NCBI RefSeq assembly: GCF_000018025.1
Contig: NC_009831.1
Location: 3,844,001 to 3,908,000 of the forward strand
Origin: Shewanella sediminis HAW-EB3
Lineage (GTDB): Bacteria > Pseudomonadota > Gammaproteobacteria > Enterobacterales > Shewanellaceae
Direction of reading: 5' to 3'
Length of the DNA stretch: 64,000 nucleotides
Part shown: positions 35,001-43,295 of the stretch, one piece after another
How positions within the stretch are numbered: the stretch's first letter is position 1
Layout: every line of letters begins with the position of its first letter
The notes under the pieces: model-generated
Told to the model about the DNA's origin: nothing
The model's input: the letters and a program-made list of their open reading frames with translations, nothing else
Database searches by the model: none
Position numbers and translations under genes: made by a program

Positions 35001-37841
35001 GCAGGCGATATGGCTGCATTTGCACAAAACCAGCAGCTGACTCAAGAGGCTCATCAGGCATTCCTGAAGAGCCGTTCAGCCGGTATGAAAGTGGCCGACG
35101 CTCTGCTTAAGCAGCAGCTAGCACAAGTGACAGGACAAGAGCCGGTAACTAGCACAGCGATCCCTGCGCCTGTTTCATATGAAAATACATTGAGCACACA
35201 ACCAGCGCCTGCCGCGGTTCTTGGCTCTTTACCCCAAGGGAAGGAGCTGAAGCCAGATCACGCTAACGTACCACCATACATTGCGCCAACGCCTGAGCTT
35301 AAGCCATGTATCTGGAACTATGCCGATCTTGTTGAGTACGCTGAGGGTGATATCGCTAACGTATTCGGTTCGGATTACGCCATTATCGACAGCTACTCAC
35401 GTCGCGTACGTCTACCGACCACAGATTACCTGTTGGTATCGCGCGTCACTAAACTCGATGCCACCATGAACGAGTTCAAACCTTGTTCTATGACCACAGA
35501 ATATGATATTCCGCTAGATGCGCCTTACCTGGTTGATGGCCAGATCCCATGGGCAGTAGCGGTTGAATCGGGTCAGTGTGACTTGATGCTCATTAGCTAC
35601 CTTGGTATCGATTTTGAGAACAAGGGCGACCGCGTTTACCGTCTGCTTGATTGTACGCTTACTTTCCTGGGCGATCTGCCACGTGGCGGCGATACCCTGA
35701 GATACGATATTAAGATCAACAACTACGCCCGTAACGGCGAGACCCTATTGTTCTTCTTCTCTTACGAGTGTTTCGTTGGCGATACCATGATCCTTAAGAT
35801 GGATGGTGGTTGTGCAGGCTTCTTCACCGATGAAGAGCTTGCCGACGGTAAAGGGGTTATCCGCACCGAAGATGAGATTAAAGCACGTAACTTAGTGGTG
35901 AAGAAGACCTTCAACCCGCTATTAGATTGCCCTAAATCCAGCTTCAGCTACGGCGATATCCATAAGCTATTGACTGCCGATATCGAAGGCTGTTTTGGCG
36001 CCACTCACGCAGGCCCTGCACAACCATCACTATGTTTTGCATCAGAGAAGTTCCTGATGATTGAGCAGGTGAGTAAGGTTGAGCGCAACGGCGGCACCTG
36101 GGGACTTGGTCTAATCGAAGGCCATAAGCAACTCGAACCCGATCACTGGTACTTCCCATGTCATTTCCAGGGTGACCAGGTGATGGCAGGCTCGCTAATG
36201 GCTGAAGGTTGTGGTCAGTTGCTACAGTTCTTTATGCTGCACTTAGGTATGCACACTCAAACTAAGAACGGCCGTTTCCAGCCTCTTGAGAATGCATCAC
36301 AGCAGGTTCGTTGTCGCGGACAGGTTCTGCCACAATCGGGCACCCTAACCTACCGTATGGAAGTGACTGAGATTGGCTTTAGCCCACGTCCATATGCTAA
36401 GGCAAACATCGATATCATCCTAAATGGTAAGCCAGTAGTGGACTTCCAAAACTTAGGTGTGATGATCCGTGAGGAAGATGAGTGTACTCGTTATCCACTT
36501 CTTACTGCAGAGAGCAGCGCACCTGCGGCTTCTATAGAGAGTGAGCCTTCAGCGGCACTTAGCCAAAAGACTTATCAACCAGCCTCAGCTAACGCGCCAC
36601 TCATGGCACAAATTCCGGATCTGACTAAAGCGCCAAACAAGGGCGTTATCCCAATTTCACACGTTGAGGCGCCAATCACGCCAGATTACCCGAACCGTGT
36701 ACCAGATACCGTGCCATTTACGCCGTATCACATGTTTGAGTTTGCGACCGGTAACATCGAAAACTGTTTCGGCCCTGAGTTCTCAATCTACCGCGGCATG
36801 ATCCCACCACGTACACCTTGTGGCGATCTGCAGGTGACGACTCGTGTTATCGAAGTAAACGGTAAGCGTGGCGACTTTAAGAAGCCATCTTCATGTATCG
36901 CCGAATATGAAGTGCCAACGGATGCCTGGTACTTAGATAAAAACAGCCACCAAGCGGTAATGCCTTACTCTATCTTGATGGAGATTTCACTACAGCCAAA
37001 CGGTTTCATCTCTGGTTACATGGGTACAACCCTTGGCTTCCCGGGGCTTGAACTCTTCTTCCGTAACTTAGATGGTAGTGGTGAGCTTCTGCGTGAAGTC
37101 GACCTTCGCGGCAAAACAATCCGCAACGACTCACGCCTTCTATCGACCGTTATGGCAGGTACCAACATCATCCAGAGCTTTAGCTTCGAGCTAAGCACAG
37201 ATGGCGAGCCCTTCTATCGCGGTACTGCGGTATTTGGTTACTTCAAGGGTGATGCACTAAAAGATCAGCTTGGCCTTGATAATGGTAAGGTCACTCAGCC
37301 TTGGCATGTCGCTAAAGGTATTGCGGCAGATACAAAGGTTAACCTACTCGACAAGAGCGGTCGTCACTTTAATGCGCCTGCAAGTCAGCCACACTACCGC
37401 CTAGCCGGTGGACAGCTGAACTTTATCGACTCTGTAGAAATAGTCGATAACGGCGGCACCGAAGGTCTTGGTTACCTCTACGCTGAGCGCACCATCGACC
37501 CAAGTGATTGGTTCTTCCAGTTCCACTTCCACCAGGACCCTGTTATGCCAGGCTCTCTGGGTGTTGAAGCGATTATCGAAACCATGCAGACTTACGCCAT
37601 CAGTAAAGATCTTGGCGCTGGATTTAAAAATCCAAAGTTTGGTCAGATCCTATCGAACATCAAGTGGAAGTATCGCGGTCAGATCAACCCACTGAACAAG
37701 CAGATGTCTATGGATGTCAGCATCACCTCAGTTAAAGATGTTGATGGTAAGAAGGTAATCACAGGTAATGCGAGCCTAAGTAAAGATGGCCTGCGTATCT
37801 ACGAAGTGTTTGATATCGCAATATCCATCGAAGAGGCTTAA
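32028..37841 (+). CDS. pfaC: PUFA synthase subunit PfaC (KS-CLF-DH-DH)
   Basis: This 1937-residue subunit carries, in order, a ketosynthase (about 10-470, DAACASS with C215) and a chain-length-factor domain (about 500-910) in which the Cys position is Glu (SAAEQS, E692). An Ala/Gln/Pro-rich linker follows. Two FabA-like hot-dog dehydratase/isomerase domains come last: the first about 1090-1500 (HFQGDQVMAGSL with H1379), the second about 1590-1930 (HFHQDPVMPGSL with H1833). These FabA-like domains make the cis double bonds without oxygen. Its start overlaps the pfaB stop by 1 nt. A terminator-like hairpin follows 44 nt after its stop. Confidence 0.96.
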   Translation: MSSSDKQAAKQSKIAIVGLATLYPDAKAPGEFWQNVLDKRDSRTTLTNEKLGANSADYQGVQGQSDRFYCDKGGYIENFSFDASGYQLPTESLTGLDDSFLWALDTSRKALIDAGITLGSSSLERTGIIMGALSFPTTRSNDLFLPIYHSAVEKALQDKLGSRAFKLNPTNAHTVRSQSETALDNANGAIAHNASKIVADALGLGGAQLSLDAACASSVYSLKLACDYLSAGKADVMLAGAVSGADPFFINMGFSIFHAYPDHGVSVPFDSDSKGLFAGEGAGVLVLKRLEDAERDNDKIYAVVSGVGLSNDGKGQFVLSPNPKGQVKAFERAYAASDIEPKDVEVIECHATGTPLGDKIELTSMETFFEDKLAGSKAPLIGSAKSNLGHLLTAAGMPGIMKMIFAMKEGALPPSINISDAISSPNNLFGTGTLPNQVQPWPAKAGNDKHHAGVSVFGFGGCNAHLLLESYSTQQAPSQQTASTQPLQAVKPDAMKISGLASHFGPLNSINQLNDAITSNTDGFISLPKKRWKGLEKHQELLAEFGLAAAPKGAYVDSFDLDFLRFKLPPNEDDRLISQQLMLMKVTDEAIRDAKLKPGQKVAVLVAMETELELHQFRGRVNLHTQLEQSLSALGVTLTGDEYQALEAITMDSVLDAAKLNQYTSFIGNIMASRIASLWDFNGPAFTISAAEQSVSRCIDVAQNMMTSEALDAVVIAAVDLSGSFEQVILKNSVEPVSIDASAAQNSGSWNVGEGAGAVVLVPDDANSAKSYGSLDALAFGRVTEVNLVADNLLTQAGVDINTVKVVETSIAPGSISSEPVSKLFPNAISTSADSRVGHSFAAAGMAGLLHGLLSLSIQNQSQQKAGAAIVANSSENQVSQLLISQSPTENSALSARLSSELKSDAKHQLLKQVTLGGRDIYQHIVDTPLASLAAIQGKLAQGSASTVVKQQKPLIMRPAQTKEQKQAQAIPVSPTPVLGTPMKNKTIDVSAGDMAAFAQNQQLTQEAHQAFLKSRSAGMKVADALLKQQLAQVTGQEPVTSTAIPAPVSYENTLSTQPAPAAVLGSLPQGKELKPDHANVPPYIAPTPELKPCIWNYADLVEYAEGDIANVFGSDYAIIDSYSRRVRLPTTDYLLVSRVTKLDATMNEFKPCSMTTEYDIPLDAPYLVDGQIPWAVAVESGQCDLMLISYLGIDFENKGDRVYRLLDCTLTFLGDLPRGGDTLRYDIKINNYARNGETLLFFFSYECFVGDTMILKMDGGCAGFFTDEELADGKGVIRTEDEIKARNLVVKKTFNPLLDCPKSSFSYGDIHKLLTADIEGCFGATHAGPAQPSLCFASEKFLMIEQVSKVERNGGTWGLGLIEGHKQLEPDHWYFPCHFQGDQVMAGSLMAEGCGQLLQFFMLHLGMHTQTKNGRFQPLENASQQVRCRGQVLPQSGTLTYRMEVTEIGFSPRPYAKANIDIILNGKPVVDFQNLGVMIREEDECTRYPLLTAESSAPAASIESEPSAALSQKTYQPASANAPLMAQIPDLTKAPNKGVIPISHVEAPITPDYPNRVPDTVPFTPYHMFEFATGNIENCFGPEFSIYRGMIPPRTPCGDLQVTTRVIEVNGKRGDFKKPSSCIAEYEVPTDAWYLDKNSHQAVMPYSILMEISLQPNGFISGYMGTTLGFPGLELFFRNLDGSGELLREVDLRGKTIRNDSRLLSTVMAGTNIIQSFSFELSTDGEPFYRGTAVFGYFKGDALKDQLGLDNGKVTQPWHVAKGIAADTKVNLLDKSGRHFNAPASQPHYRLAGGQLNFIDSVEIVDNGGTEGLGYLYAERTIDPSDWFFQFHFHQDPVMPGSLGVEAIIETMQTYAISKDLGAGFKNPKFGQILSNIKWKYRGQINPLNKQMSMDVSITSVKDVDGKKVITGNASLSKDGLRIYEVFDIAISIEEA

Positions 37842-37885
37842 TGAATCTGAGTTATTGACTGGCTATTTTACTCAATTTCTGTGTC

Positions 37886-37924
37886 AAAAGTGCTCACCTA
37901 TAGTCATAGGCTGCGCGCTTTTTT
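37886..37924 (+). terminator. Probable intrinsic terminator between pfaC and pfaD
   Basis: AAAAGTGC (37886-37893) pairs with GCGCTTTT (37915-37922) with one G-U pair. The inner stem is CCTAT/ATAGG (37897-37910), and T continues to 37924. A second, outer repeat CTCAATTTC (37871-37879) / GAAATTGAG (37928-37936) encloses it and could act as an alternative fold. It would end or attenuate pfaR-pfaABC transcripts before pfaD. Confidence 0.7.
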
Positions 37925-38032
37925 CGGGAAATTGAGCAAAAGTATCTGCGTCCTAACTCAATTCATGCAACGAACAACATTTGATTTAATAAAAAGCTAA
38001 AAGCTTAAAAACAGATAACTTAAGGGTCAACA

Positions 38033-39658
38033 ATGAATCCTACGACAACAAATGAAAACCTAGCGCCTTGGCCGTGGGCTGTGAAGAGCAGCGATATCAG
38101 CTTCGATGTTGGCACTATGGAGCAGCAACTTAAAGACTTTAGCCGCAGCTGTTATGTGGTTAACCACAGCGAGAAAGGTGTGGGTATCGCCCATGAAGCG
38201 CAAGTGGTTACTGAATCGAGTGCCAATGGCGATCAGCCAGTCAGTGCTTTTGCTCCAGCCCTTGGCACTGAGAGCTTAGGTGACAGCAACTTCCGCCGTG
38301 TGCACGGGGTAAAATACGCCTATTATGCTGGTGCGATGGCTAACGGTATCTCATCTGAAGAGCTGGTTATCGCCCTTGGTCAAGCAGGCATTTTATGCTC
38401 ATTTGGCGCAGCGGGTCTTATCCCAAGCCGCGTAGAAGCAGCGATTAACCGCATTCAGGCAGCACTGCCAAATGGCCCCTACATGTTTAACCTTATCCAT
38501 AGCCCAAGTGAGCCAGCACTAGAGCGTGGCAGCGTAGAGCTATTTATTAAGCATAAGGTTCGCACCGTTGAGGCTTCGGCATTCCTGGGTCTGACACCAC
38601 AGATTGTCTACTACCGCGCAGCAGGCTTGAGCCGTGATGCACAGGGTAATGTGGTAGTCGGTAACAAGGTTATCGCAAAAGTGAGCCGCACCGAAGTGGC
38701 CGAAAAGTTCATGATGCCAGCACCTGCTAAGATGCTGCAAAAGCTTGTGGATGATGGCTCAATCACGCCTGAGCAGATGGAGCTGGCACAGCTTGTTCCT
38801 ATGGCGGATGACATCACAGCAGAAGCGGATTCAGGCGGTCATACTGATAATCGTCCTCTGGTTACTTTGCTGCCAACAATCCTCGCACTTAAAGAGGAGA
38901 TCCAGGCTAAGTTCAACTACCCAACACCGATTCGTGTCGGTTGTGGTGGCGGCGTTGGTACTCCCGATGCGGCCCTTGCCACTTTCAATATGGGCGCAGC
39001 CTATATTGTCACAGGCTCAGTCAACCAAGCCTGTGTTGAAGCAGGTGCCAGTGAGCATACCCGTAAGCTACTTGCCACCACCGAGATGGCTGATGTGACG
39101 ATGGCTCCTGCGGCGGATATGTTCGAGATGGGCGTTAAGTTGCAGGTAGTTAAGCGCGGCACTCTGTTCCCAATGCGTGCTAACAAGCTTTATGAGCTGT
39201 ACACACGTTATGACTCTATCGAAGCGATCCCAACTGCTGAGCGTGAGAAGCTTGAGAAGCAAGTGTTCCGTTCAACCTTAGATGAGATCTGGGCAGGCAC
39301 TGTAGCGCACTTTAACGAGCGCGACCCTAAGCAAATCGAACGCGCTGAAGGCAACCCTAAGCGTAAGATGGCACTGATCTTCCGCTGGTACTTAGGGCTT
39401 TCAAGCCGCTGGTCTAACTCAGGTGAAGCTGGTCGTGAGATGGATTACCAGATCTGGGCAGGCCCGGCACTGGGCGCATTTAACCAGTGGGCCAAGGGCA
39501 GTTACCTAGATAACTACCAAGACCGTAACGCTGTCGATGTAGCCAAGCACCTGATGTATGGCGCCGCTTACCTCAACCGCGTGAACTCGCTGACCGCTCA
39601 AGGGGTTAAGTTACCATCTGAGCTACTGCGCTGGAAGCCGACGCAGAGAATGGCTTAG
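38033..39658 (+). CDS. pfaD: PUFA synthase subunit PfaD (flavin-dependent enoyl reductase)
   Basis: This 541-residue TIM-barrel flavoprotein of the 2-nitropropane dioxygenase/FabK superfamily reduces the enoyl intermediates of the PUFA synthase using FMN and NADPH. Visible family segments include GILCSFGAAGLIPSRVEAAI, ADSGGHTDNRPLVTLLPTI and the phosphate-binding GCGGGVGTPDAALATFNMGA. The C-terminal helical part (ALIFRWYLGLSSRWSNSGEA) is typical of PfaD. TAAGGG (38021-38026) precedes ATG 38033. It is separated from pfaC by 191 nt with a likely terminator, so it may have its own promoter (a weak TTGATT hexamer lies at 37981). A terminator follows at 39790. Confidence 0.95.
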   Translation: MNPTTTNENLAPWPWAVKSSDISFDVGTMEQQLKDFSRSCYVVNHSEKGVGIAHEAQVVTESSANGDQPVSAFAPALGTESLGDSNFRRVHGVKYAYYAGAMANGISSEELVIALGQAGILCSFGAAGLIPSRVEAAINRIQAALPNGPYMFNLIHSPSEPALERGSVELFIKHKVRTVEASAFLGLTPQIVYYRAAGLSRDAQGNVVVGNKVIAKVSRTEVAEKFMMPAPAKMLQKLVDDGSITPEQMELAQLVPMADDITAEADSGGHTDNRPLVTLLPTILALKEEIQAKFNYPTPIRVGCGGGVGTPDAALATFNMGAAYIVTGSVNQACVEAGASEHTRKLLATTEMADVTMAPAADMFEMGVKLQVVKRGTLFPMRANKLYELYTRYDSIEAIPTAEREKLEKQVFRSTLDEIWAGTVAHFNERDPKQIERAEGNPKRKMALIFRWYLGLSSRWSNSGEAGREMDYQIWAGPALGAFNQWAKGSYLDNYQDRNAVDVAKHLMYGAAYLNRVNSLTAQGVKLPSELLRWKPTQRMA

Positions 39659-39696
39659 GAGCAGTTGAAAGCAGTTGCGAGTTGCGAGGAAAAGCG

Positions 39697-39750
39697 TCAG
39701 CCCTGAGCGGCTTTTGAAGAAAGTCAGCCTTGAGCGGCTTTTAGGAAAAG
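39697..39750. repeat. Two 27-bp tandem copies of the CAGCCYTGAGC repeat
   Basis: Units start at 39697 (TCAGCCCTGAGCGGCTTTTG) and 39724 (TCAGCCTTGAGCGGCTTTTA), with a 27-bp period. They lie 38 nt after the pfaD stop. The same core and spacing form the larger array at 43108-43258, and the core also occurs inside pfaA. Confidence 0.8.
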
Positions 39751-39789
39751 AGAAGCTGTAAGTTTTAAGTTTAAGAAATAGAAAAAGCG

Positions 39790-39824
39790 AAAGCCATCGA
39801 GCATTTAGTGCTGGTGGCTTTTTT
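39790..39824 (+). terminator. Intrinsic terminator of pfaD
   Basis: AAGCCA/TGGCTT with inner AGCA/TGCT and a five-base loop is followed by six T (39819-39824). The AAAGCCATCGAG start is shared with the terminator at 60137-60166. A further hairpin, AACTTGC/GCAAGTT, lies at 39860-39879. The rest of the 39659-39981 gap holds the two 27-bp repeats and no gene. Confidence 0.8.
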
Positions 39825-39981
39825 ATTGAAGTATCTTCAATTTCACACCAAAACGCTTCAACTTGCCAGATAGCAAGTTTTCAAGTATCTCTTGCTGGGT
39901 TCACTGGGCTTCGGTGAAATTTATTTAGCTTACTGAATAGTAATCAACTACAGAGTCCGCTGACTCTACTGAGTCACTAGT

Positions 39982-41247
39982 TTACAATACATCGTTTAAC
40001 CTAATAACATTTTGTTTATATTTGGTAAAGACAAGATCGGATTTTTGCGTGTATTTTAAAGCGTTTTGATAACAATCAATTGCTTTATGATAATCCTGTT
40101 GATTCTCGTAGATCGATGCAAGATCAGCCCAGTAGCTATGTTTTTCTGGATATTCCAACAAGCCTTTTTTATAAGTATCCTTTGCGCGTTTAATTTCGTT
40201 ATTTTTTAAAAAGAACTGAGCAAAGAATCGATACCAGCCTGTGATCTCATATATCCCCAATTCTTGCTCAAAACTCATAAAAAGTTTGTAGTCATTAACT
40301 TGTGCTGCGTGGCGAAACATACTAAATTTCGATTGTTCACTTACGTCTGAGCTTACCTGATACCGCTTTGCACGATTTTGGTAGTAGGCTTTTATAGCGG
40401 CCACACCACCAAAGTTTGTAATGTCATCAATAGAGTGGAAAGTTAAGTCCGGATAATCTGAAAAATACCATTCCAAGCCATGAGTTAAACTTTCCAATGG
40501 CGTTGTGTGATGGTCATATCTGCTAGAAAATCGATCAAAGTAGCTAAATTTCCAATTTATTTCCGCTGCCTTGTATTTTTCAAAGAGGGAAGTAATTGCT
40601 TTATGGCCATCAAGTGTATGGTGCTCCATCTCCCCAAGAGAAAGGTAGAAATAACTCCCCAACCCACTATTTTTCTTTAAATTATCCTCTAGCTTTCCCT
40701 GTTGCTCTTTACTGTAGTTCTGGCCACTAGCCAGAAAATACCCTTCAATAAGTCTAGGGTTCGCATTGAACAATTTTATCCCGAACATAGCTCCAAACTG
40801 CCAACCAAAATACATTCTTCGTTTATTGCTTGGGTAGTTTTCCTCAATATATGGAACAATAGAGTTTTCCATCAGCGCAATCATGTTGTCTGCATCGCCA
40901 CCTAATAATGCACCGCGACTAGCTTCTAACTTTTCTGTATTGATTCCAACGACAATATATTTTGGGCTAATATTGACACCAAAGCGAAGGGATTGTTGAT
41001 AGCCAATTGCATTGTACATGTAATGCTGACTATCCATTACATATAGCGTGGGAAGCAACTCAGATCTATTAGAGCCAGGAGGCAAGTAAATATCGAGAGA
41101 TATATCTTCAGTAACTCTAATGTGACGTATTTCGTTAGGTTTAGTAATCTCCTTAAAATGCTCACCGAAAGCAAAAGCTCTTTCATTAACAAAGACGAAA
41201 GAAATTGCTATTAAAGTCAATATCGTAATTTTGATTTTGTTTGGCAT
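39982..41247 (-). CDS. Esterase-fold (COG2819-like) protein with TPRs, nucleophile missing
   Basis: This 421-residue exported protein has a signal peptide ending about AFAFG, then an alpha/beta-hydrolase domain of the esterase D/enterochelin esterase type (about 35-280; DIYLPPG, PTLYVMDSQHY). At the nucleophile elbow, where relatives have GHSFGG, it reads G148-W-Q150-F-G152, so the catalytic Ser is replaced by Gln and serine-hydrolase activity is unlikely. Two to three TPR-like helical pairs follow (about 340-415, WADLASIYENQQDYHKAIDC). ATG 41247 is chosen because AAAGGA lies upstream and the signal peptide starts there. It is convergent with pfaD and separated from it by a terminator. It may bind a ligand or protein. 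Confidence 0.7.
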   Translation of the reverse strand: MPNKIKITILTLIAISFVFVNERAFAFGEHFKEITKPNEIRHIRVTEDISLDIYLPPGSNRSELLPTLYVMDSQHYMYNAIGYQQSLRFGVNISPKYIVVGINTEKLEASRGALLGGDADNMIALMENSIVPYIEENYPSNKRRMYFGWQFGAMFGIKLFNANPRLIEGYFLASGQNYSKEQQGKLEDNLKKNSGLGSYFYLSLGEMEHHTLDGHKAITSLFEKYKAAEINWKFSYFDRFSSRYDHHTTPLESLTHGLEWYFSDYPDLTFHSIDDITNFGGVAAIKAYYQNRAKRYQVSSDVSEQSKFSMFRHAAQVNDYKLFMSFEQELGIYEITGWYRFFAQFFLKNNEIKRAKDTYKKGLLEYPEKHSYWADLASIYENQQDYHKAIDCYQNALKYTQKSDLVFTKYKQNVIRLNDVL

Positions 41248-41692
41248 ATTCTTATCCTTTAAAGCGCACATGTTCTACAGGCTAACATCCTAATAATGAT
41301 GTGAAAATTGTTGACTAAATATCGTTCTGCATAAACAGTCAACTGTATTTGTCTTTATCAGTTAGTTTGCAAGGAAAATTATAATGCGATATAAATTATT
41401 CCTTTAATTAGTGTTTTGTCTTGAGTAGAAGATCATAGCCCCCCATTACCAATCACCAACATACCTAGTCTATAGCAAGTAATCAACGCTTTACTTATAT
41501 ACGAAACCAACAAAAAAAGTGGGGGAAAAGTGGGGATTCGTCTGACTCTGACTTCACTTTTCTTGCCGTTTGTCTAAATGGTGATCTGACGCCAAGTAGC
41601 AGATCTGTGTTTAATGGATAATTCTTTTATTATGTAAACAACTTGTTTATATAGTAAAAGACCTGGTTTGTTTAGTAAGGAAGCAGCACTCT
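41248..41692. other. Divergent intergenic region, esterase-like gene / DASS transporter
   Basis: No gene is seen. It is A/T-rich with promoters expected for both directions. A perfect palindrome at 41635-41649 is listed separately. A purine-rich run (AAAAAAAGTGGGGGAAAAGT region, about 41511-41535) is unexplained. Confidence 0.4.
41635..41649. promoter_or_regulatory. TAAACAA-C-TTGTTTA palindrome, candidate operator of the transporter
   Basis: The perfect 7+1+7 inverted repeat TAAACAACTTGTTTA lies 43 nt before the transporter ATG. A partial second half-site GGTTTGTTTA lies at about 41664-41673. It could bind a dimeric regulator. Confidence 0.4.
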
Positions 41693-43117
41693 ATGCGACA
41701 ATACTTGAAGTACATAATCCCCATTCTTATCCCTCTGATTGTTTTATCCCTTCCGACCCATTTTTTTCCTTTTGATGGTTTAACGATCATACAACAACGA
41801 GTGATTGCAATATTTCTATTGGCGGCACTGTGTTGGGTGATGGAGCCGATTCCAATTTATGCTACATCCGTGGTGATTATCGTATTAGAGTTATTGCTGT
41901 TGTCCGATAAAAGCTTCATTCTTTTTCGCTTAGGGTCAGATCAAAGTAACTTTGGCGAACTGTTAAAATACAACGAGATAATGGCGACCTTTGCAAGTCC
42001 AATCATTATGCTGTTTCTTGGTGGTTTCTTCTTAGCGATGGCGGCAACCAAATATCGTTTGGATATCAACTTGGCCAGGGTGTTATTAAAGCCCTTTGGC
42101 AGTGAACCTCGTTTTGTGATGCTAGGTTTAATGCTGATCACCGGAATCTTTTCGATGTTCATGTCCAACACCGCTACCACAGCGATGATGTTGTCGATTT
42201 TAACCCCGGTAATCGCGCTGTTTGGTCCGAAAGATCCCGGTAAAATTGCGTTCGCATTATGCATTCCTGTTGCGGCCAATATTGGTGGTATCGGCACCCC
42301 AATCGGAACCCCTCCTAATGCTATTGCCCTTAAATATTTAGTGGACGATAACCTCATTACCTTTGGTGAATGGATGATGTTTGGTGTGCCATTTGTGGTG
42401 GTGATGATGACCGCTTCCTGGTTCCTGATTAACCATCTTTTTCCCGCTAAGCAAGAGAAGATAGAGCTTAAAATAAAAGGGAAATTTTTAAAAACGCCAA
42501 AAGCGATTACCGTTTACATCACCTTCATTATGACCATCGGATTATGGTTGATGGGGTCTCGTCATGGCATGAACTCTTACACCGTTGCTTTGATCCCTGT
42601 GGCTATTTTCTCTTTAACCGGCATTATCAATAAAGAGGATCTTAAGAAGATCTCTTGGGATGTTTTATGGCTGGTTTCGGGTGGTATCGCATTAGGGCTC
42701 GCGCTCGATAAAACAGGACTGGCACGCTTGATGGTGCACAGTATCCCATTTGATGCCTTCTCACCATATGTGGTATTGCTAGGGGCGGCGATGCTATGTT
42801 TGATTATGGCTAACTTTATGTCACATACGGCAACCGCGAACCTGTTAATGCCAATTATGGCGGCTTTAGGCACGTCGATGACATCATTAACGCCGCTCGG
42901 AGGTGAGATAACATTGATTTTAGTTGTTACCTTCGCCGCTTCGCTCGGTATGTCGTTGCCAATTAGTACGCCACCGAATGCATTGGCACATGCAACAGGC
43001 CACGTTCAGACTAACCAGATGGCAAAAATTGGGATAATTCTTGGCGTATTAGGTGTCTCACTGAGCTTTGTGATGGTGTGGATCTTGAACATCACGGGCT
43101 TTATTGGACAGCCCTGA
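41693..43117 (+). CDS. DASS-family sodium/carboxylate symporter (SLC13)
   Basis: This 474-residue inner-membrane transporter has about 11 hydrophobic segments and both inverted-repeat signature motifs of the DASS family. These are SNTATTAMM with PIGTPPNAIAL in the first half, and SHTATANLLMP with PISTPPNALA in the second; the SNT and TPPNA motifs bind sodium and the carboxylate. Likely substrates are C4-dicarboxylates, sulfate or similar anions. Its stop codon lies inside the first unit of a tandem repeat array (43108-43258). A sensor kinase and response regulator follow on the same strand and may regulate it. Confidence 0.9.
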   Translation: MRQYLKYIIPILIPLIVLSLPTHFFPFDGLTIIQQRVIAIFLLAALCWVMEPIPIYATSVVIIVLELLLLSDKSFILFRLGSDQSNFGELLKYNEIMATFASPIIMLFLGGFFLAMAATKYRLDINLARVLLKPFGSEPRFVMLGLMLITGIFSMFMSNTATTAMMLSILTPVIALFGPKDPGKIAFALCIPVAANIGGIGTPIGTPPNAIALKYLVDDNLITFGEWMMFGVPFVVVMMTASWFLINHLFPAKQEKIELKIKGKFLKTPKAITVYITFIMTIGLWLMGSRHGMNSYTVALIPVAIFSLTGIINKEDLKKISWDVLWLVSGGIALGLALDKTGLARLMVHSIPFDAFSPYVVLLGAAMLCLIMANFMSHTATANLLMPIMAALGTSMTSLTPLGGEITLILVVTFAASLGMSLPISTPPNALAHATGHVQTNQMAKIGIILGVLGVSLSFVMVWILNITGFIGQP

Positions 43118-43258
43118 GCATCAGTTTTAAATAAACAGCCCTGAGCGTCTGTTTTAATAAACAGCCCTGAGCATCAGTTTTAATAAACAGCCCTGAGCAT
43201 CAGTTTTAAATAGTCAGCCTTGAGCGTCTGTTATAAATAGTCAGCCCTTAGCGAAACG
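43108..43258. repeat. Tandem array of six 26-27-bp CAGCCYTGAGC units
   Basis: Units begin at 43108, 43135, 43161, 43187, 43214 and 43241. Each has the core [at]CAGCCCTGAGC (one CTT variant, a last CCTTAGC variant) followed by (A/G)TC(A/T)GTTTTAAATAA-like spacer. The first unit overlaps the end of the transporter gene and supplies its last codons and stop. The array fills the gap to the kinase gene. It is too short-spaced and variable to be a CRISPR array. Confidence 0.85.
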
Positions 43259-43295
43259 GATAGTAGCCTAGCGCTATATCCTTTAGAGAAAAACA

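Noticed and set aside
43108..43258. CRISPR array
   Set aside because: The spacers would be only about 14-16 bp and are themselves repetitive (GTTTTAAATAA-like), there are few copies and no cas genes are nearby. It is a tandem repeat.
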